Assembly (NCBI RefSeq): GCF_027887165.1
Contig: NC_077232.1
Span: 80,923,483-80,987,482, forward strand
Direction of reading: 5' to 3'
Length of the DNA stretch: 64,000 bases
From: Monodelphis domestica
Lineage: Eukaryota; Chordata; Mammalia; Didelphimorphia; Didelphidae
The notes under the pieces are model-generated. The model did no database searches, was not told the origin of the DNA, and was given only the letters and a program-made list of their open reading frames with translations. Position numbers and translations under genes: made by a program. This document shows, piece after piece, positions 11,106 to 21,687 of the stretch (position 1 is its first letter; each line of letters opens with the position of its first letter).

Positions 11106-12000
11106 TCTGTATTCTCCACTTTTTCTCCACACCCCCCACCCACCCTCCCAACCCCAAACCTCTACTACCCACCACCTCATGCTTGCACACAGTCAGTCCT
11201 CACTGAAGATTTGGTGAGTAAGACGGTTATTAATAAGTTTGTTCTGGGGTATCGCTTATGCCATCCCCACCCCCACCTCACCCTCACCCTCCCTCCACGG
11301 CTTTCACCACAGTGTAGGATGTGAGGTTTCCCTTCACTAACCCAGAAAGTGGCCCTGGGATTTCCCCCCACCTCACCTTGCCCCTGACCTTAAATGCTGG
11401 AATCACTGAGCCCCCTGGCCGAGACCCCAGCTCCCTTCTGAAGCCTACTAATGGGCCGAGGATTGGGGTGGAGGTGGGGGTAGCCCCAGGAAGCCAAGGG
11501 CTCTCTCTGGGAGGCTGAATTACTAAACAGAAGGCTTGTGGCTTTCTGTTTTCCCGCTGACATTCTGTCTGCCACTTCAGCATCAGAGCCCAAAGAAGCA
11601 GGCAAACCCTGGCCTTCGACTGCCACGTCTGTGGTACGTTGAGAGAGACTCTGGGAAGGTCCCTGATCCCTAAAATATCTTTCGAGCAGCCTCACAGGTC
11701 CCTGAAAGCCCACTATTAGTCACTCTCTGGGCCAAGACCATCGTCTCCAAAAGCCGCTGTGAAAATACACGTATCTTCGTTTTGTATCAATGGCCTCCGC
11801 GATTTAACTCCAGCCTCCAGCCTTGTTTCACGTGGCAAACCTGCACACACACTAGAGGCTCAGTGAACTGGCATAGGAGCCGCTCCCAGATTTTCCTCTG
11901 CCCTCGTCGCATTTAGAACGCTTTTATTCCCACCGATTAGAATCCTGTTTCTCCAAGGTCTAGATCAGGCGTGCCCCATCCCACTCCCAAGGGGTCTCGA
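11106..12000. other. Repeat-poor intergenic block
   Basis: No interspersed repeat is recognised. The block is C-rich around 11130-11300 (several CACCC motifs) and contains CpGs near 11600-11960. Overlapping frames of 64-107 codons on both strands lack motifs and codon bias. It is a candidate for conserved noncoding sequence, inferred from the absence of repeats only. Confidence 0.35.
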
Positions 12001-12139
12001 GCCCTTTGTCTCGGTCTTTGCATCCCCAATAAACTCAATGCCTATATATCCTCATATCGATATGGGAATGTATACATATAGCTATCTATTCCACATGATA
12101 CAAGCTCCTTGTGGGCAAAGACTGTGTGGTTTTTTTTTC

Positions 12140-12320
12140 CAAGAAATCATAGATTTAGAGCCAGAAGGGATCTGAGAGTTCATCTAATCCACTGTTTTAC
12201 AGTTGAGGAAACTGAGGTCCAGAGAGATTCAATAACGTGCCTGAGATCACACAAGTAACAAGTGGCAGGCTCAAAATTAGTGACATCCTCAGATTCCAAA
12301 CCCAGAAATCTTCCCACTGT
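12140..12320 (-). repeat. MIR (MIR3/MIRb-like)
   Basis: It has 'catagatttagagccagaag', 'ggatctgagagttcatctaa', 'ttttacagttgaggaaactg', 'gaggtccagagagattcaat' and 'acaagtaacaagtggcaggc'. Confidence 0.7.
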
Positions 12321-12339
12321 TTTGTATTTCCTCCTTTCT

Positions 12340-12540
12340 TTTGTTTACTTCTTTTTTTTCTAATTACAGGTAAAAATGATTTTTTATCATTTTTTAAATT
12401 TTATTTAGTCATTTTAGAACATTATTAAAAATTATTTTTAACAATTGTTATCTGATGTTTTGTGATTCAGATTCTCTTCCTCTCCAGTCTAATACAGGTT
12501 ATGCTAGTGCTGCCAGGCAATACATATTTCCATATCCCTT
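12340..12540. repeat. Unclassified marsupial interspersed repeat fragment
   Basis: The text 'cattttagaacattattaaa' with 'gattcagattctcttcctct' resembles the piece inserted in a SINE at 59515-59640 (tttagaatatttttccatgt, 'ttttctttcccctctcttcc'). Both are probably copies of one dispersed family, but I cannot name it. Confidence 0.35.
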
Positions 12541-12579
12541 AGGTGATATCATACTTCCTCTTAATATTATTTTCTATCC

Positions 12580-12830
12580 TTCTAGGCTCAGTGCTTAGCA
12601 CAGAGTAGGCATATGTTTGTCAAATGAATGAATAATAATCACACCACAGCCTCATTTTAAGGTTTACAAAGACCATTCCTCACCATTTATATGAGGGAGA
12701 GAATGCAAGCATTATTATTCCCATTTTACAGATGAGGAAACTCAAGGTTATCAGAGTGAAGACTTGCTCAGTTTTCCACAGCTGACAAATGACAGAACAG
12801 GTATCTTTGTATTACATCATGTGGCTTGTC
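12580..12830. repeat. L2 tail (+) followed by MIR (-)
   Basis: 12580-12635 is an L2 3' end (cagtgcttagcacagagtag, 'caaatgaatgaataa'). 12640-12830 is a reverse MIR with 'cccattttacagatgaggaa' and 'gtggcttgtctcattcctca'. Confidence 0.55.
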
Positions 12831-13049
12831 TCATTCCTCAGCTCCTAAATTAAGGGTCATTTCTCCCTCTAGTTCTAACAGAGGGTAAGTCCTTTCCAGG
12901 ATAGAATAGGGAAGGGTTGTTTATGGAGGAAGAGATGGGAAGTAAACTCCTGCTCCCCACATGGCATTCCTTCTCCCCTGCCACCCCTTTCTCCCAGTCT
13001 GTAAGAGATATTCAGGATCAAAGATGGGTAAAAAAAAAGAAATGTGTAG

Positions 13050-13210
13050 GGAAGGATCAGTCTCAAGGCAGAAGAGTGGTAAGGGCTAGACTATTGCAGT
13101 TAAGTGACTTGTCTAGGATCACACAGCTAGGACATTTCTGAGATGAGATTTGACCCCAAGATCTCCCATCTCCAGACCTGGCTCTATCCACAGAATCACC
13201 TTGCTGCCCT
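13050..13210 (-). repeat. Marsupial tRNA-derived SINE (family A)
   Basis: It reads in reverse: 'caaggcagaagagtggtaag', 'gatcacacagctaggacatt', 'caagatctcccatctccaga', 'cctggctctatccacagaat', 'caccttgctgcccta'. Confidence 0.8.
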
Positions 13211-13293
13211 ATCTGTGTTTCTTAAATCCCATGTTCTATAATTCTTCTTTCTAAGAGTCTGTGGTTCTAAGAGCTTTTTCACCTCTTAATTAA

Positions 13294-13620
13294 TGGTCTC
13301 CTTACCTCTAATCTCTTCTTCTTCTAATTGGTCCTCTCCCCTGCTACCATTTTGATATTCCTAAAGCATCTAGCCAAGTCATTCCCTTGCTCAAAAAGCA
13401 GCAGTGGTCTCCTTGCCTTTAGTCTATTCTTCTAATCGGTCCTCTCCCCTGCTACCATTTTGATATTCCAAAAGGATCTAGCCAAGTCATTCCCTTGCTC
13501 AAAAAGCAGCAGTGGTCTCCTTGCCTTTAGTCTATTCTTCTAATCGGTCCTCTCCCCTGCTACCATTTTGATATTCCAAAAGGATCTAGCCAAGTCATTC
13601 CCTTGCTCAAAGAGCAGCAG
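13294..13620 (+). repeat. Tandem triplication of a 108 bp L2 segment
   Basis: Three head-to-tail copies start at 13294, 13405 and 13513. Each begins 'tggtctcctt' and contains 'cggtcctctcccctgctacc' (tt for cgg in the first), 'attttgatattcc' and 'tctagccaagtcattccctt'. Copies 2 and 3 differ at one base over 108 bp; copy 1 has several differences and is about 3 bp longer. The segment belongs to the L2 that continues to 14035. The frame through it has no independent meaning. Confidence 0.9.
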
Positions 13621-14035
13621 TGGCTCCCCATCACCCTTAGGATAAAATGCAAATGCATTTGCCTGACCAGTGTGACTCCAGGCTATTTCCAGATTGATTT
13701 CACATTACCCCCTCCATTGACCAGTCATTTCAACCATGCTGGGTCACCTTCCATCCTCCATGACAAAACATTCCTCCTACGTGTGTGTTGTGAGAGCTGC
13801 CCCCCACTCCCCATCTATTCTCTCTCCTGTTAGAAGCTTGAGCCCCCACCATGGCTCAGTCTCTCAAGAGGCTTTTCCACTAGTGTTTTGTATTTATTTA
13901 TCTGTATACAGATGGTTTCCCCTCAGCAGAAGAGAAACTCCTTGAGGGCAGGGACTTTCATTCTAACTCTGTATCCTCAGTATCCAGCATGATGCCTGGC
14001 ATAGAGGAGGTGCTTAATAAATGTTTCAATTGAAT
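13621..14035 (+). repeat. L2 LINE 3' end
   Basis: It shows L2 3' landmarks in order: 'tggctccccatcacccttag', 'gataaaatgcaaa', 'ctccttgagggcagggactt', 'gcctggcatagaggaggtgc', 'ttaataaatgtttcaattg'. It is continuous with the triplicated block upstream. Confidence 0.8.
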
Positions 14036-14185
14036 TCTAAGATTCTGTGGTCCCAGTAAGTGCCCTTTGCACTGAGCTTCTTTGGAGGGACTCCAGGAGG
14101 AGTTTCATGGTGCTGGAGCCCAGGGTAGCAGATGATTCAGGCAGTATCTATTCCCTTGAAGACTAGCCCAGGGCTGGGGAGGTGT

Positions 14186-14497
14186 TGTAAAAATGGAGAT
14201 TTTGAACCCTAGACTTCAATCCCCAGAAGTCCTTGGTATTTCCCAGAATTCCCTATAATCTCACCTGAGTCTCCACGTAGGTGAGATCACAATTGGTATT
14301 TAACTGGCAGTAACACCTACCATGCTCTCTTCTCTTCCATTGCAATGATGTAGCAAGTAAGCTAAGTACAGGGATTACGGATGGACTAATCAGCCATGGG
14401 CACGTGGTTTTTATTTTGTATCCTTGATTTCTAATAATACTTAATAAACCTCATAAAATATAATATTTTTATTACTAGATATAATTTAATTTTTACA
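14186..14497 (+). mobile_element. Probable solo LTR (fossil endogenous retrovirus)
   Basis: This 312 bp segment is bounded by TGTAAAAAT and ATTTTTACA, a perfect 9 bp inverted repeat ending TG...CA as LTRs do. AATAAA occurs about 50 bp before the 3' end (acttaataaacctcataaaa). The flanking 4-mers (gtgt, atgt) agree at 3 of 4 bases, which fits an old ERV1-type 4 bp duplication. No internal viral region is present. Confidence 0.45.
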
Positions 14498-15044
14498 ATG
14501 TCAGAGAGAAAATACGAGATTGTGTCTAGGCTCTTTGTGTAAAAAGAGCATCCCTAGACCCAAAGTACCCAAGAATATTTGGGAGTATTTCACTTCTGGC
14601 TCATTATCCCAACCAAGATGATTTGGAACCTTTTAGGGAAAGGCACTCCCCAAACCCAAGCTCCACTTATAAGCTTACCCAGAGCTGCCAAAGCTCAAAA
14701 AATGACTAGTCATATTTACAAATTAATGGGAACCCACAGAACTCCCATTTGAAAGCCATAGTAATGATATTCACCATCTGAGTTCAATGATTTCATGTCC
14801 TAAGCAGGGCTCCTGTGGGATACAGGCTGGGTTTGTTTCATTTTAGCTCCCCATCATCTGGCTGAACAGAATTACTCTTCTAGCCACCCAGAATGCCTCC
14901 TCAGGCACTGCTTCTCATGTCTGCTCCATCAATGTCCTTCCCAGGAGGTCTCTCAAAGCCCCCCAGGTGACAGTTCACAGCAACCACCTCTATTACTGTC
15001 ACTTGACATTTCTCCCCAACTTTTTTTGGTGATTCAGAATGATG
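14498..15044. other. Intergenic sequence without recognised features
   Basis: I see no coding segment and no repeat family that I can name. Confidence 0.4.
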
Positions 15045-15240
15045 CAGAGTGATTCAATGGAAAGAATGCTGACTTTGAAGCCAAAGGATGTAGGTTTGAA
15101 TGCTCGGTCTGTTGTTTATTACCTATATGACCTTGGGCAAATCATATTATCTCTTTGGGTCTCAGTTTCCCCAAATGTAAAATGAGGGGGACTAAATGAC
15201 CTTGAAAGCCCCTTCTGGTTCCAAACTGGGCTCCTAGAAC
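15045..15240 (+). repeat. MIR SINE
   Basis: It has 'gattcaatggaaagaatgct', 'ttgaatgctcggtctgttgt', 'cttgggcaaatcatattatc' and 'tctcagtttccccaaatgta'. Confidence 0.7.
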
Positions 15241-15844
15241 AATGCTTATTCCTTTTCCCTGTGGACCAACTCAATAACAAGTGGACTAGACAGTAAAAAA
15301 AATATTCCAAATGTGTTCCCAGCTAAAAAGAAAACACCTCTGTACCAGAGTGGCTCAGTTCTTCCAAAGTGTTCTTTTGCAGCCCAGTCTCCACATTCCA
15401 AAATTGCTTATACCGGAGAGCTCTTGGGGCTATAGGAATGCTTCCCCTTTCGTTTTACAAGGTAGTCTCTCTCCATCTCTATCTAGGTTTCCTGGTGGCT
15501 TATTACTCCTTTGATCTTCTTTCCTCTTAGTGTCACCCTGACATCTAGGAGAAGGTAGTTTGCAAAACTTGCCACAGAGATTTGTAGGGAAGCCCCTATA
15601 AATTCCTTTCCTTAGACACCAGTGTGTTGGGAATGAGTTGGGGAAAGAAGGGTTCCAGATCCTCCCTGGCCATTTTTAGCCAACCTTTCCCCTGTTAGGA
15701 AAGATCACTCCCTGCCTCCAATCTGGATCCGAATATCGTGATGATTAGTAAGCAGAGGAAGTTTTTGAATCAATATTTATTTTGTTTATCAGTGAGTTAA
15801 AGATTATAAATTTCCTGGGAGAAAATTCCTAAGGACTGAATGAG
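15241..15844. other. Intergenic sequence without recognised features
   Basis: There is no gene signal. Two short frames of 63-67 codons are without motifs. Confidence 0.4.
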
Positions 15845-16250
15845 CATAGAGTTAGAGATCTGGGTTCAAACTCCATCTCTAGTGATTATTATTCAGGTGA
15901 CTTTGGCTTGGACAGGTCACATAACCTCCACAAGCCTCTGTTTTATCATCTGGAAAATGAAGGTATTGGTCTAGAAGGCCTCTGAGGTCCCTTCCAGCTT
16001 GAGACCTATAATCCTACAAACCATGATTAACAGCAGAATAGGTGAATAGTCCAAAGTGGTGGAGAGTATCTCTCTGGTCTTTAGTCTGTCCTACACAATT
16101 TCTTGCCATAGCACTGGCCAATGTCAGGAGATGATATGGACTATTGTTCAAAATAGCTTTTAAGAATTTTTTTTTGACCATTTAGTTGACCCCATTTGGG
16201 GGTTTCATGGCAAGAATCCTGGGGTGATTTGCCATTTCCTTTCTGGGTTT
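15845..16250. repeat. MIR (+) and partial family B SINE (-)
   Basis: 15845-16015 is MIR (gggttcaaactccatctcta, 'ctctgttttatcatctggaa', 'gaggtcccttccagcttgag'). 16165-16250 is a reversed family B 3' end (ccatttagttgaccccattt, 'gatttgccatttcctttctg'). Confidence 0.6.
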
Positions 16251-16264
16251 CTGAGCAATAAGCT

Positions 16265-16720
16265 CATCCATCTCAAACCCAACATATCCAAAATAGAATC
16301 AATCTCTGCCCCCACTTCACAACCAACTCTCTTCTTTCTAATTCCTCGATTTCTGTTGAGCATCCCACAATCCTTCTAGTCACTCAGATTTACAGCCTTG
16401 TAGTTATCCCCAATTCTTTCTTCTTTTCCATGCTTCATATCCAGTCAGTTTTCAGGTCTCATCCTCCCCGTCTCTCATACCCATCTCCTTCTCATTCCCA
16501 TGCCATTACCATGACTCAGGCCCTTGTCTAGATCATTGCAATCATGTCCTAATTGCTTTCCCAGCCTCTGTCCTCTCCTCTCCAATCCATTCTCCATACA
16601 GTGGCCAAACTGATATTCCTAAAGCTGAAGTCTCACTATCTCCTCTTGTGCAGACAATCCAATGATTCCCTCTCAGCTGTAGGATCATCTAAGGTGCAGT
16701 TCTGTCTCTGAGGTCAATTT
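16265..16720 (+). repeat. L2 LINE fragment
   Basis: L2 sense landmarks are present: 'catctcaaacccaacatatc', 'caaaatagaatcaatctctg', 'catatccagtcagttttcag', 'ccattctccatacagtggcc', 'aaactgatattcctaaag'. Confidence 0.75.
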
Positions 16721-16837
16721 TTTCTCTTTACTTTAGAATCTCTAATTTACTCTGCTGACCCATACAAACTTTATGCTTGTGTGTATAGCTGTCTGGAGGC
16801 ATTAATTTGATTATTGGTTCCTTTTCTTGGATTTGGT

Positions 16838-17011
16838 CTTTCTGAAAATTTCTGGATGCTCTGTTCTTCTGCTAGTCTTCTTCCTGCTATTACAGCTTTT
16901 TCTCTATGATATCGAGCCTGGATAGATAGTAGAGGTAGATATAGATAGACAGTTTTCTCCTTCCTCCCTTCCTTTTCATTTTAAAGCCCTTTTGAATAGG
17001 TTTTCAGGACT
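16838..17011 (+). repeat. Local duplicate of the patch inside the L1 (likely source copy)
   Basis: This 174 bp segment (ctttctgaaaatttctggat ... 'aataggttttcaggact') matches 23177-23348 with four substitutions and two 1-base gaps, about 97% identity. Here it runs continuously into unrelated flanking sequence on both sides, whereas the other copy is bounded by L1 sequence. I infer that this is the source. It belongs to no repeat family I recognise. Confidence 0.85.
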
Positions 17012-17224
17012 TTAGGAAAAATATTTTCCAGTTCCTGTTAGAGACACCCAAGACCTGGTCAGAGCTCATCATGCCAAGATTTTAAGCCATAGTCCAGATC
17101 TTCTTGTTTCCTCCAGCCTCAGGGTATGGCTCTGTGGATTTAGAGGTTAATGCCAAGAAAAGCCTTTTGTTCTTTTTTTCTTGTCTTCCCTCCCAACCCA
17201 TACACCCACAACTATTTTTATAAC

Positions 17225-17395
17225 ATAATTCAGAGCTGGAAAGAAGCTAAGAATCCAATCTGTTCATTTTATGGTTGAAGAAACTGAAGAGAAGAGGAAG
17301 GGAAACAACTTGCTCAAGTTCACACAAGTAGTAAATAATTGAGCCATACTTCAAACTCAGATCCCCTGACTCCAAATCCAGTTTTCCCACTGTAT
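17225..17395 (-). repeat. MIR (MIR3/MIRb-like)
   Basis: It has 'tcagagctggaaagaagcta', 'tggttgaagaaactgaagag', 'ttcacacaagtagtaaataa' and 'tcagatcccctgactccaaa'. Confidence 0.65.
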
Positions 17396-17609
17396 CAGGC
17401 AGAGAAGTGGGAATACTCGTCTAGCATCTGCCTCTAACTCCCTGAATGACCTTAGGCCAGTCATCTCACATTTGCTTGGGACCTTATTTTTTCCTAGAGA
17501 GGCAAGTGAATGATTGGGGACAGTCCACTTTCCATTTCCATGGCTGGCCATCCTTGATGCCTGGAATGTTCTCCATCCTCCCATCTGACTCTTAGTATCC
17601 CCATCTTCT

Positions 17610-17850
17610 TTCAAGATAATTCAGATCCTATCATCTGTCCCCAGAGAACTTTCCCAGCATCTCCTACTACCTTCTCTTCTGAGATTACCTTCTCTGTACA
17701 GCTTATATATGCCTCCTTATTTTCATGGGATCTCCCCCATTAGCATAATATATAAATCCCTTAAGGTCAGGTTCTATTTGTGCCTTCATGTGTACACATA
17801 GGGCTCAGGGACTGAGCAGATGCTAAATAAATTATTGACTAATTAATCAG
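17610..17850 (+). repeat. L2 LINE 3' end
   Basis: It has 'tcccttaaggtcaggttcta', 'gggctcagggactgagcaga' and 'tgctaaataaattattgact', the L2 3' terminus pattern. Confidence 0.6.
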
Positions 17851-19490
17851 TAAGATCCCCAGGGTACCCAAGGCTACCAATCCTTGAACAGCTGAAGAGA
17901 TGGACCAGGCTGGAGAAGGAAGGGACCCAGGATACTATAGATCATTCCTTCCAAGGTAGCCTTTCCACAGTGTCCCCAGATAAAAAGAGACCACTCCTTC
18001 CTCAGTTTTTCCTGGGTGCCTTGGATTTCTCCTCTCCCCTCATACATTCCCTGTTGGGTCTCCCTTATCCTTTTATATGTCATATTCCTCCAAATAGATT
18101 ACAAGTCCTTTGATAACCAAGGTTTTTCTCTGGGGGCTTTCAAATAATAAATGGTAAAATGAACTGCACTGAAGCTCCCCTCTGAAGGGCTCACAACATC
18201 TCTTGATGGACCGAATGATGCCGAGTGATGCCTGGCAGAAGCAAAGGGACAGGAGAAGCATTCAGATCTTCAAGGATTAAGCCTCAGACAGAAGAGCCCT
18301 GGTCCCAGCCTGACCTCAAAGGAGGGTCCATTCCCAGCTCTGCCAATTATTTGCTCTAAGTGCTTTCTCTTCTCCCATCTGTTTCCCCAACTGTAACCTG
18401 AAGAGGTGGACTAAAGGGTTTTAACTTCATTTTGCTTGAAGGTCCCTCCCTCCTCTAATGCTCTATCAGTCACTTTGCCAGTCTGTGCCACTGGGCACAG
18501 ATAACTGTGAAACCTATTGTGCCTACCAGAAACCTGATATATGCCAGGAGTGTTTCCTCTCTCTGTGGAGGGCAATGTTTTAAATTTATTTACTTCCTAG
18601 TCCAGATCTGGGGCCTCTAGAATTGTATCTAATTCAAAGCAAGAGACCTGTGGGGAGCCCCAGGCTTTCCAGAGGAGCCTCAAAGAGGGTGGGCAGGAAA
18701 TGAGAGGTATAACCAAATGGTAACCCCCTCCCCTTACAATCACCACCCCCTTCTCAGATGCTTCAAAGAGAAAGTAAAACAGGCTCACTGTGGAGTCCAA
18801 TTTCACCCATTGCCTTGTGGGTCCTTAAACTTGCTGGTGATGTGCTCACCATCCCTGCATTCTTCCCACATCCCAGCTCATCACCACCAAATTTAGGAGC
18901 TGGGAAGTCCCTGATGTTCCTCCCCAGGCAGGTTCCTGTTTAAGTGGTCAGACTTCCCTTTCCACTAAGGGCCAGTCCTTTTTATTTGTGGACTCAGTGG
19001 CTGCCCCTGGGCTCCATCTCCCAGGAGATGGCAATCACGCATTCATTTAGTCAATTAAGTGCCTACTATGTGAGGAGCATGCTATCTCTAGGGGGGGAAG
19101 CTGACATAAAACTTGTCCCTGACCTCATCAGACTCCTAGTTTCCTCAAGGATGAAGCTTTCCTTCTTCAATGGGAAGAATTTCCTTCTTTCTTTACAGAG
19201 CATGGAGTATTGTATACCCTGTTAGATGCCACTGAGGTCTAGTTGGTTTTGCTGGAATTTTCTCTTTCTTCTTTAAATCTCTGTCAAAAGCAATGACTTA
19301 TGGGGAGGAGAAAGGAGAGATACCCAATATTCAGAAAGGAATGAGAAAAAATGAAATGACTTTAGGGGAAATTTATTTTAATCATTTTCATGAAAATGAC
19401 TTTTAAAAATCATTATAGAAGTGGGAGCTATTATTATCATCTCTTCAAGGCACCCTTCTGATCAATGATTCTTTTTTTCTTTAGTGGTTT
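17851..19490. other. Intergenic stretch with one MIR trace
   Basis: A MIR-like fragment lies near 18290-18450 (ttcccagctctgccaattat). The remainder is unclassified, and frames of 60-93 codons are unconvincing. Confidence 0.4.
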
Positions 19491-19494
19491 AAGG

Positions 19495-19950
19495 CCAAAT
19501 TGATCCTGACATTCAAGGCCTGCCATTCTTGCTTCTAACCTCCCTTTTAGCTTTGTCTTCCAGTCCCTCTTGCTATACACCCAGACAAAATAAGCAGTTC
19601 TCCCTTCCCCAGACAAATCCCATTCTTTTCTGCCTGTACTATAACCGGTATCTGGCAGATCCCTCTTTCCACTTGTTGAAATGCTTGCCATCCTCATGTA
19701 CCAAGGTCTAATTTCACCTCCTTCAGGAAGCTTCCCCCAGTCCGTATCAATGCCATCTCCTCCTGACTGTCTCTGACACATACTTTTATGACTCTGAGTC
19801 ATAGAAACTTAGACCTCAAAGGTCTCCTGTCTCATTTTACAGATGAAGGAACCAAGGATGAGAGAATGGATTATTATCTGCCCAAGTTCTCCTAGGGAAT
19901 TAGTGGAAGTCTAGAATACAGGACTCCAGACTCTAGTCCCTTTGTTCTAG
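19495..19950. repeat. L2/CR1-type fragment (+) and MIR3-like fragment (-)
   Basis: 19495-19760 resembles L2 (attcaaggcctgccattctt, 'aatttcacctccttcaggaa', 'gcttcccccagtccg'). 19795-19950 is a reversed MIR3-like copy (tcatagaaacttagacctca, 'tcattttacagatgaaggaa'). Confidence 0.5.
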
Positions 19951-21177
19951 ATTATTTTGTAATCTCCGTTCCATGCATTCCAGGCTAAGACTGTTCCTCC
20001 TCAATCTCCCCCAGAATGAGAGTTTCCTGAAGCCAAAGTCTGCATCTGCCGCTCCTATCTCCCTAGCTAGATTGTTGACTCCTCAAGAGCAGACCCAAGT
20101 CTTTTCTCTGTCTTCCCTGGAGCCTGGGAAGTCCCTGAGGACCCCTTTATCTGCCTCTCCTAAACTGAGAGGTCCTCAAGGGCAAAGCCTGGGTCTGCAG
20201 AGCTCCCTTCTCCTGGGTTCTGGCTCCCAAGAGGCTACCACAGGGCTCAGCCAAAAGTCTCAGTGATTTGAATGACAGGAACTGGCTTTGAGTTAGCAAA
20301 GCAGGAAGAGACATCTGGTTCCTTCTCTTTGATTCCTTAAAAACAAAACAAAACCAACAACAGGACCAAACCACCCAACAACCCAAGCAGCAGCCACAGC
20401 CCTTAACTCGTTGGAGATGCTGGGAGTCCAGAGTGACTTGGCCAATTCTAAGCCCCAGGACTTATGAGGCGGGCATCTCCCCATCTCTAGGGCCAGTCCC
20501 TGTTGGGGAGGGGGGGGGGGCTGACTGCTCAGGGCTTGAAAGCCAGCCATCCTGCTTGCATGCTCACAGTGATTCTGAGAATAGCTCGCCCAGGCTGCTG
20601 CTCTCAGCTCCCACCCAGTCACCCAATCAGTAGGCAGGGCAGCTGTGTTTGTTTCCACCCGGAGGCCCCTTGGGGGTTCCGGGGAAGGCAGGCTTGGGGA
20701 TTCCACGCTCAGTGAGAATAGGGTGGGAGGAGAGGGATGCCTCAAGGCCCCCAGGGCAGCGTTTCTAGCCTTAGACAAACCATGTGCACCCTGGAGAGAT
20801 TTGGGTAATGGAAGAAACTGCTCTCTGGCAGGAGACCTGAGCTGCAAGTCTGCTGTGCCACGAAGTCACTGTGCAACCCTGGTTGGGCAAGTCCCTTCCT
20901 CTCTGCGGGCCTACAAAGTTTGGGGTCACCTACATTAGGACTGGGGACTTTTCTTCTTCCAATGACTTTCTCTGAATTTGTGGATCCTCTTTCACTTTGT
21001 TATTAATCCCTAAAAACATGGAAGTCATCTGGAAAGTGTAAAGATGGAATGGGGGGAGGGAGAGGATGCCAGACCAGGACATCTAGATATGTCTGAGGAA
21101 GAAGATGGAAGAGGGGAAAGCAATTGGAAATGGAGCATCAAGGGGCCCAGGGTTGGGGTTAAGTCATCAGAGTTTGG
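19951..21177. other. Repeat-poor, moderately GC-rich intergenic block
   Basis: It includes a G12 run near 20508 and a CCAAT-containing segment (cacccaatcagtaggcaggg). A 184-codon frame on the - strand (20293-20847) is the longest in the intergenic region, but it is proline/serine-rich, without a domain, and overlaps open frames on the other strand. I do not call a gene. Confidence 0.4.
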
Positions 21178-21345
21178 AAAAGTTCAAATCTGGTCTCAGA
21201 AACTTACCAGCTGTGTGACCTTGGATAAGTCACTTCATCTTGTTTGTCCCCATTTCCTCATCTACAAAATGAGGTGGAGAAACCAATCCAATATCTCTGC
21301 CAAGAAAACCCCAAATGAGATAACAAAGATTCTGATATAACTGAA
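21178..21345 (+). repeat. Marsupial SINE (family B)
   Basis: It has 'gttcaaatctggtctcagaa', 'cagctgtgtgaccttggata', 'ctcatctacaaaatgaggtg' and 'gccaagaaaaccccaaatga'. Confidence 0.75.
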
Positions 21346-21499
21346 AAAAAAATAGAACTGGACGGCACTTTAATCAAATCAGCTTGAATTAGAAGATGGT
21401 CATTCAGTTCTTCACCTCAGTTCATCCTTGATTTTTGCCTCTCCTTCCATAAAACTGTGACCCAGGCTCTACTTGGTGTTATTAGTTTATTTTATGAGT

Positions 21500-21610
21500 A
21501 TATTTTAGTTTGTGCATTTAGAAACATAATTTTTAAAGGGCTCACCGGACTGCCTGCCCAAGGGGTCTAGAACACAGAAAAGTTGAAAAGGCTCTGCACT
21601 AGGATGAGGA
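21500..21610 (+). mobile_element. hAT-like element fragment (family 2)
   Basis: The order 'gcatttagaaacataatttt', 'aaagggctcaccggactgcc', 'caaggggtctagaacaca' parallels the 3' half of the family 2 element at 37686-38138 and its copies at 55375 and 58659. Confidence 0.45.
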
Positions 21611-21687
21611 GAATAGTTTGTAGAATTACAACACTGTGAAACAAATAAAAAATAACTTCAGAAGGCTTAAGAACTTTGATCGCGAAA

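Noticed and set aside
13306-13620. Possible CRISPR-like direct repeats
   Set aside because: 108 bp adjacent copies without spacers, in L2 sequence of a mammalian genome. A simple tandem duplication.
20293-20847. 184-codon open frame on the - strand, the longest outside TNIP2
   Set aside because: Proline/serine-rich with no motif. The opposite strand is open at the same place, and there are no splice or promoter signals. It fits a GC-richer noncoding block.
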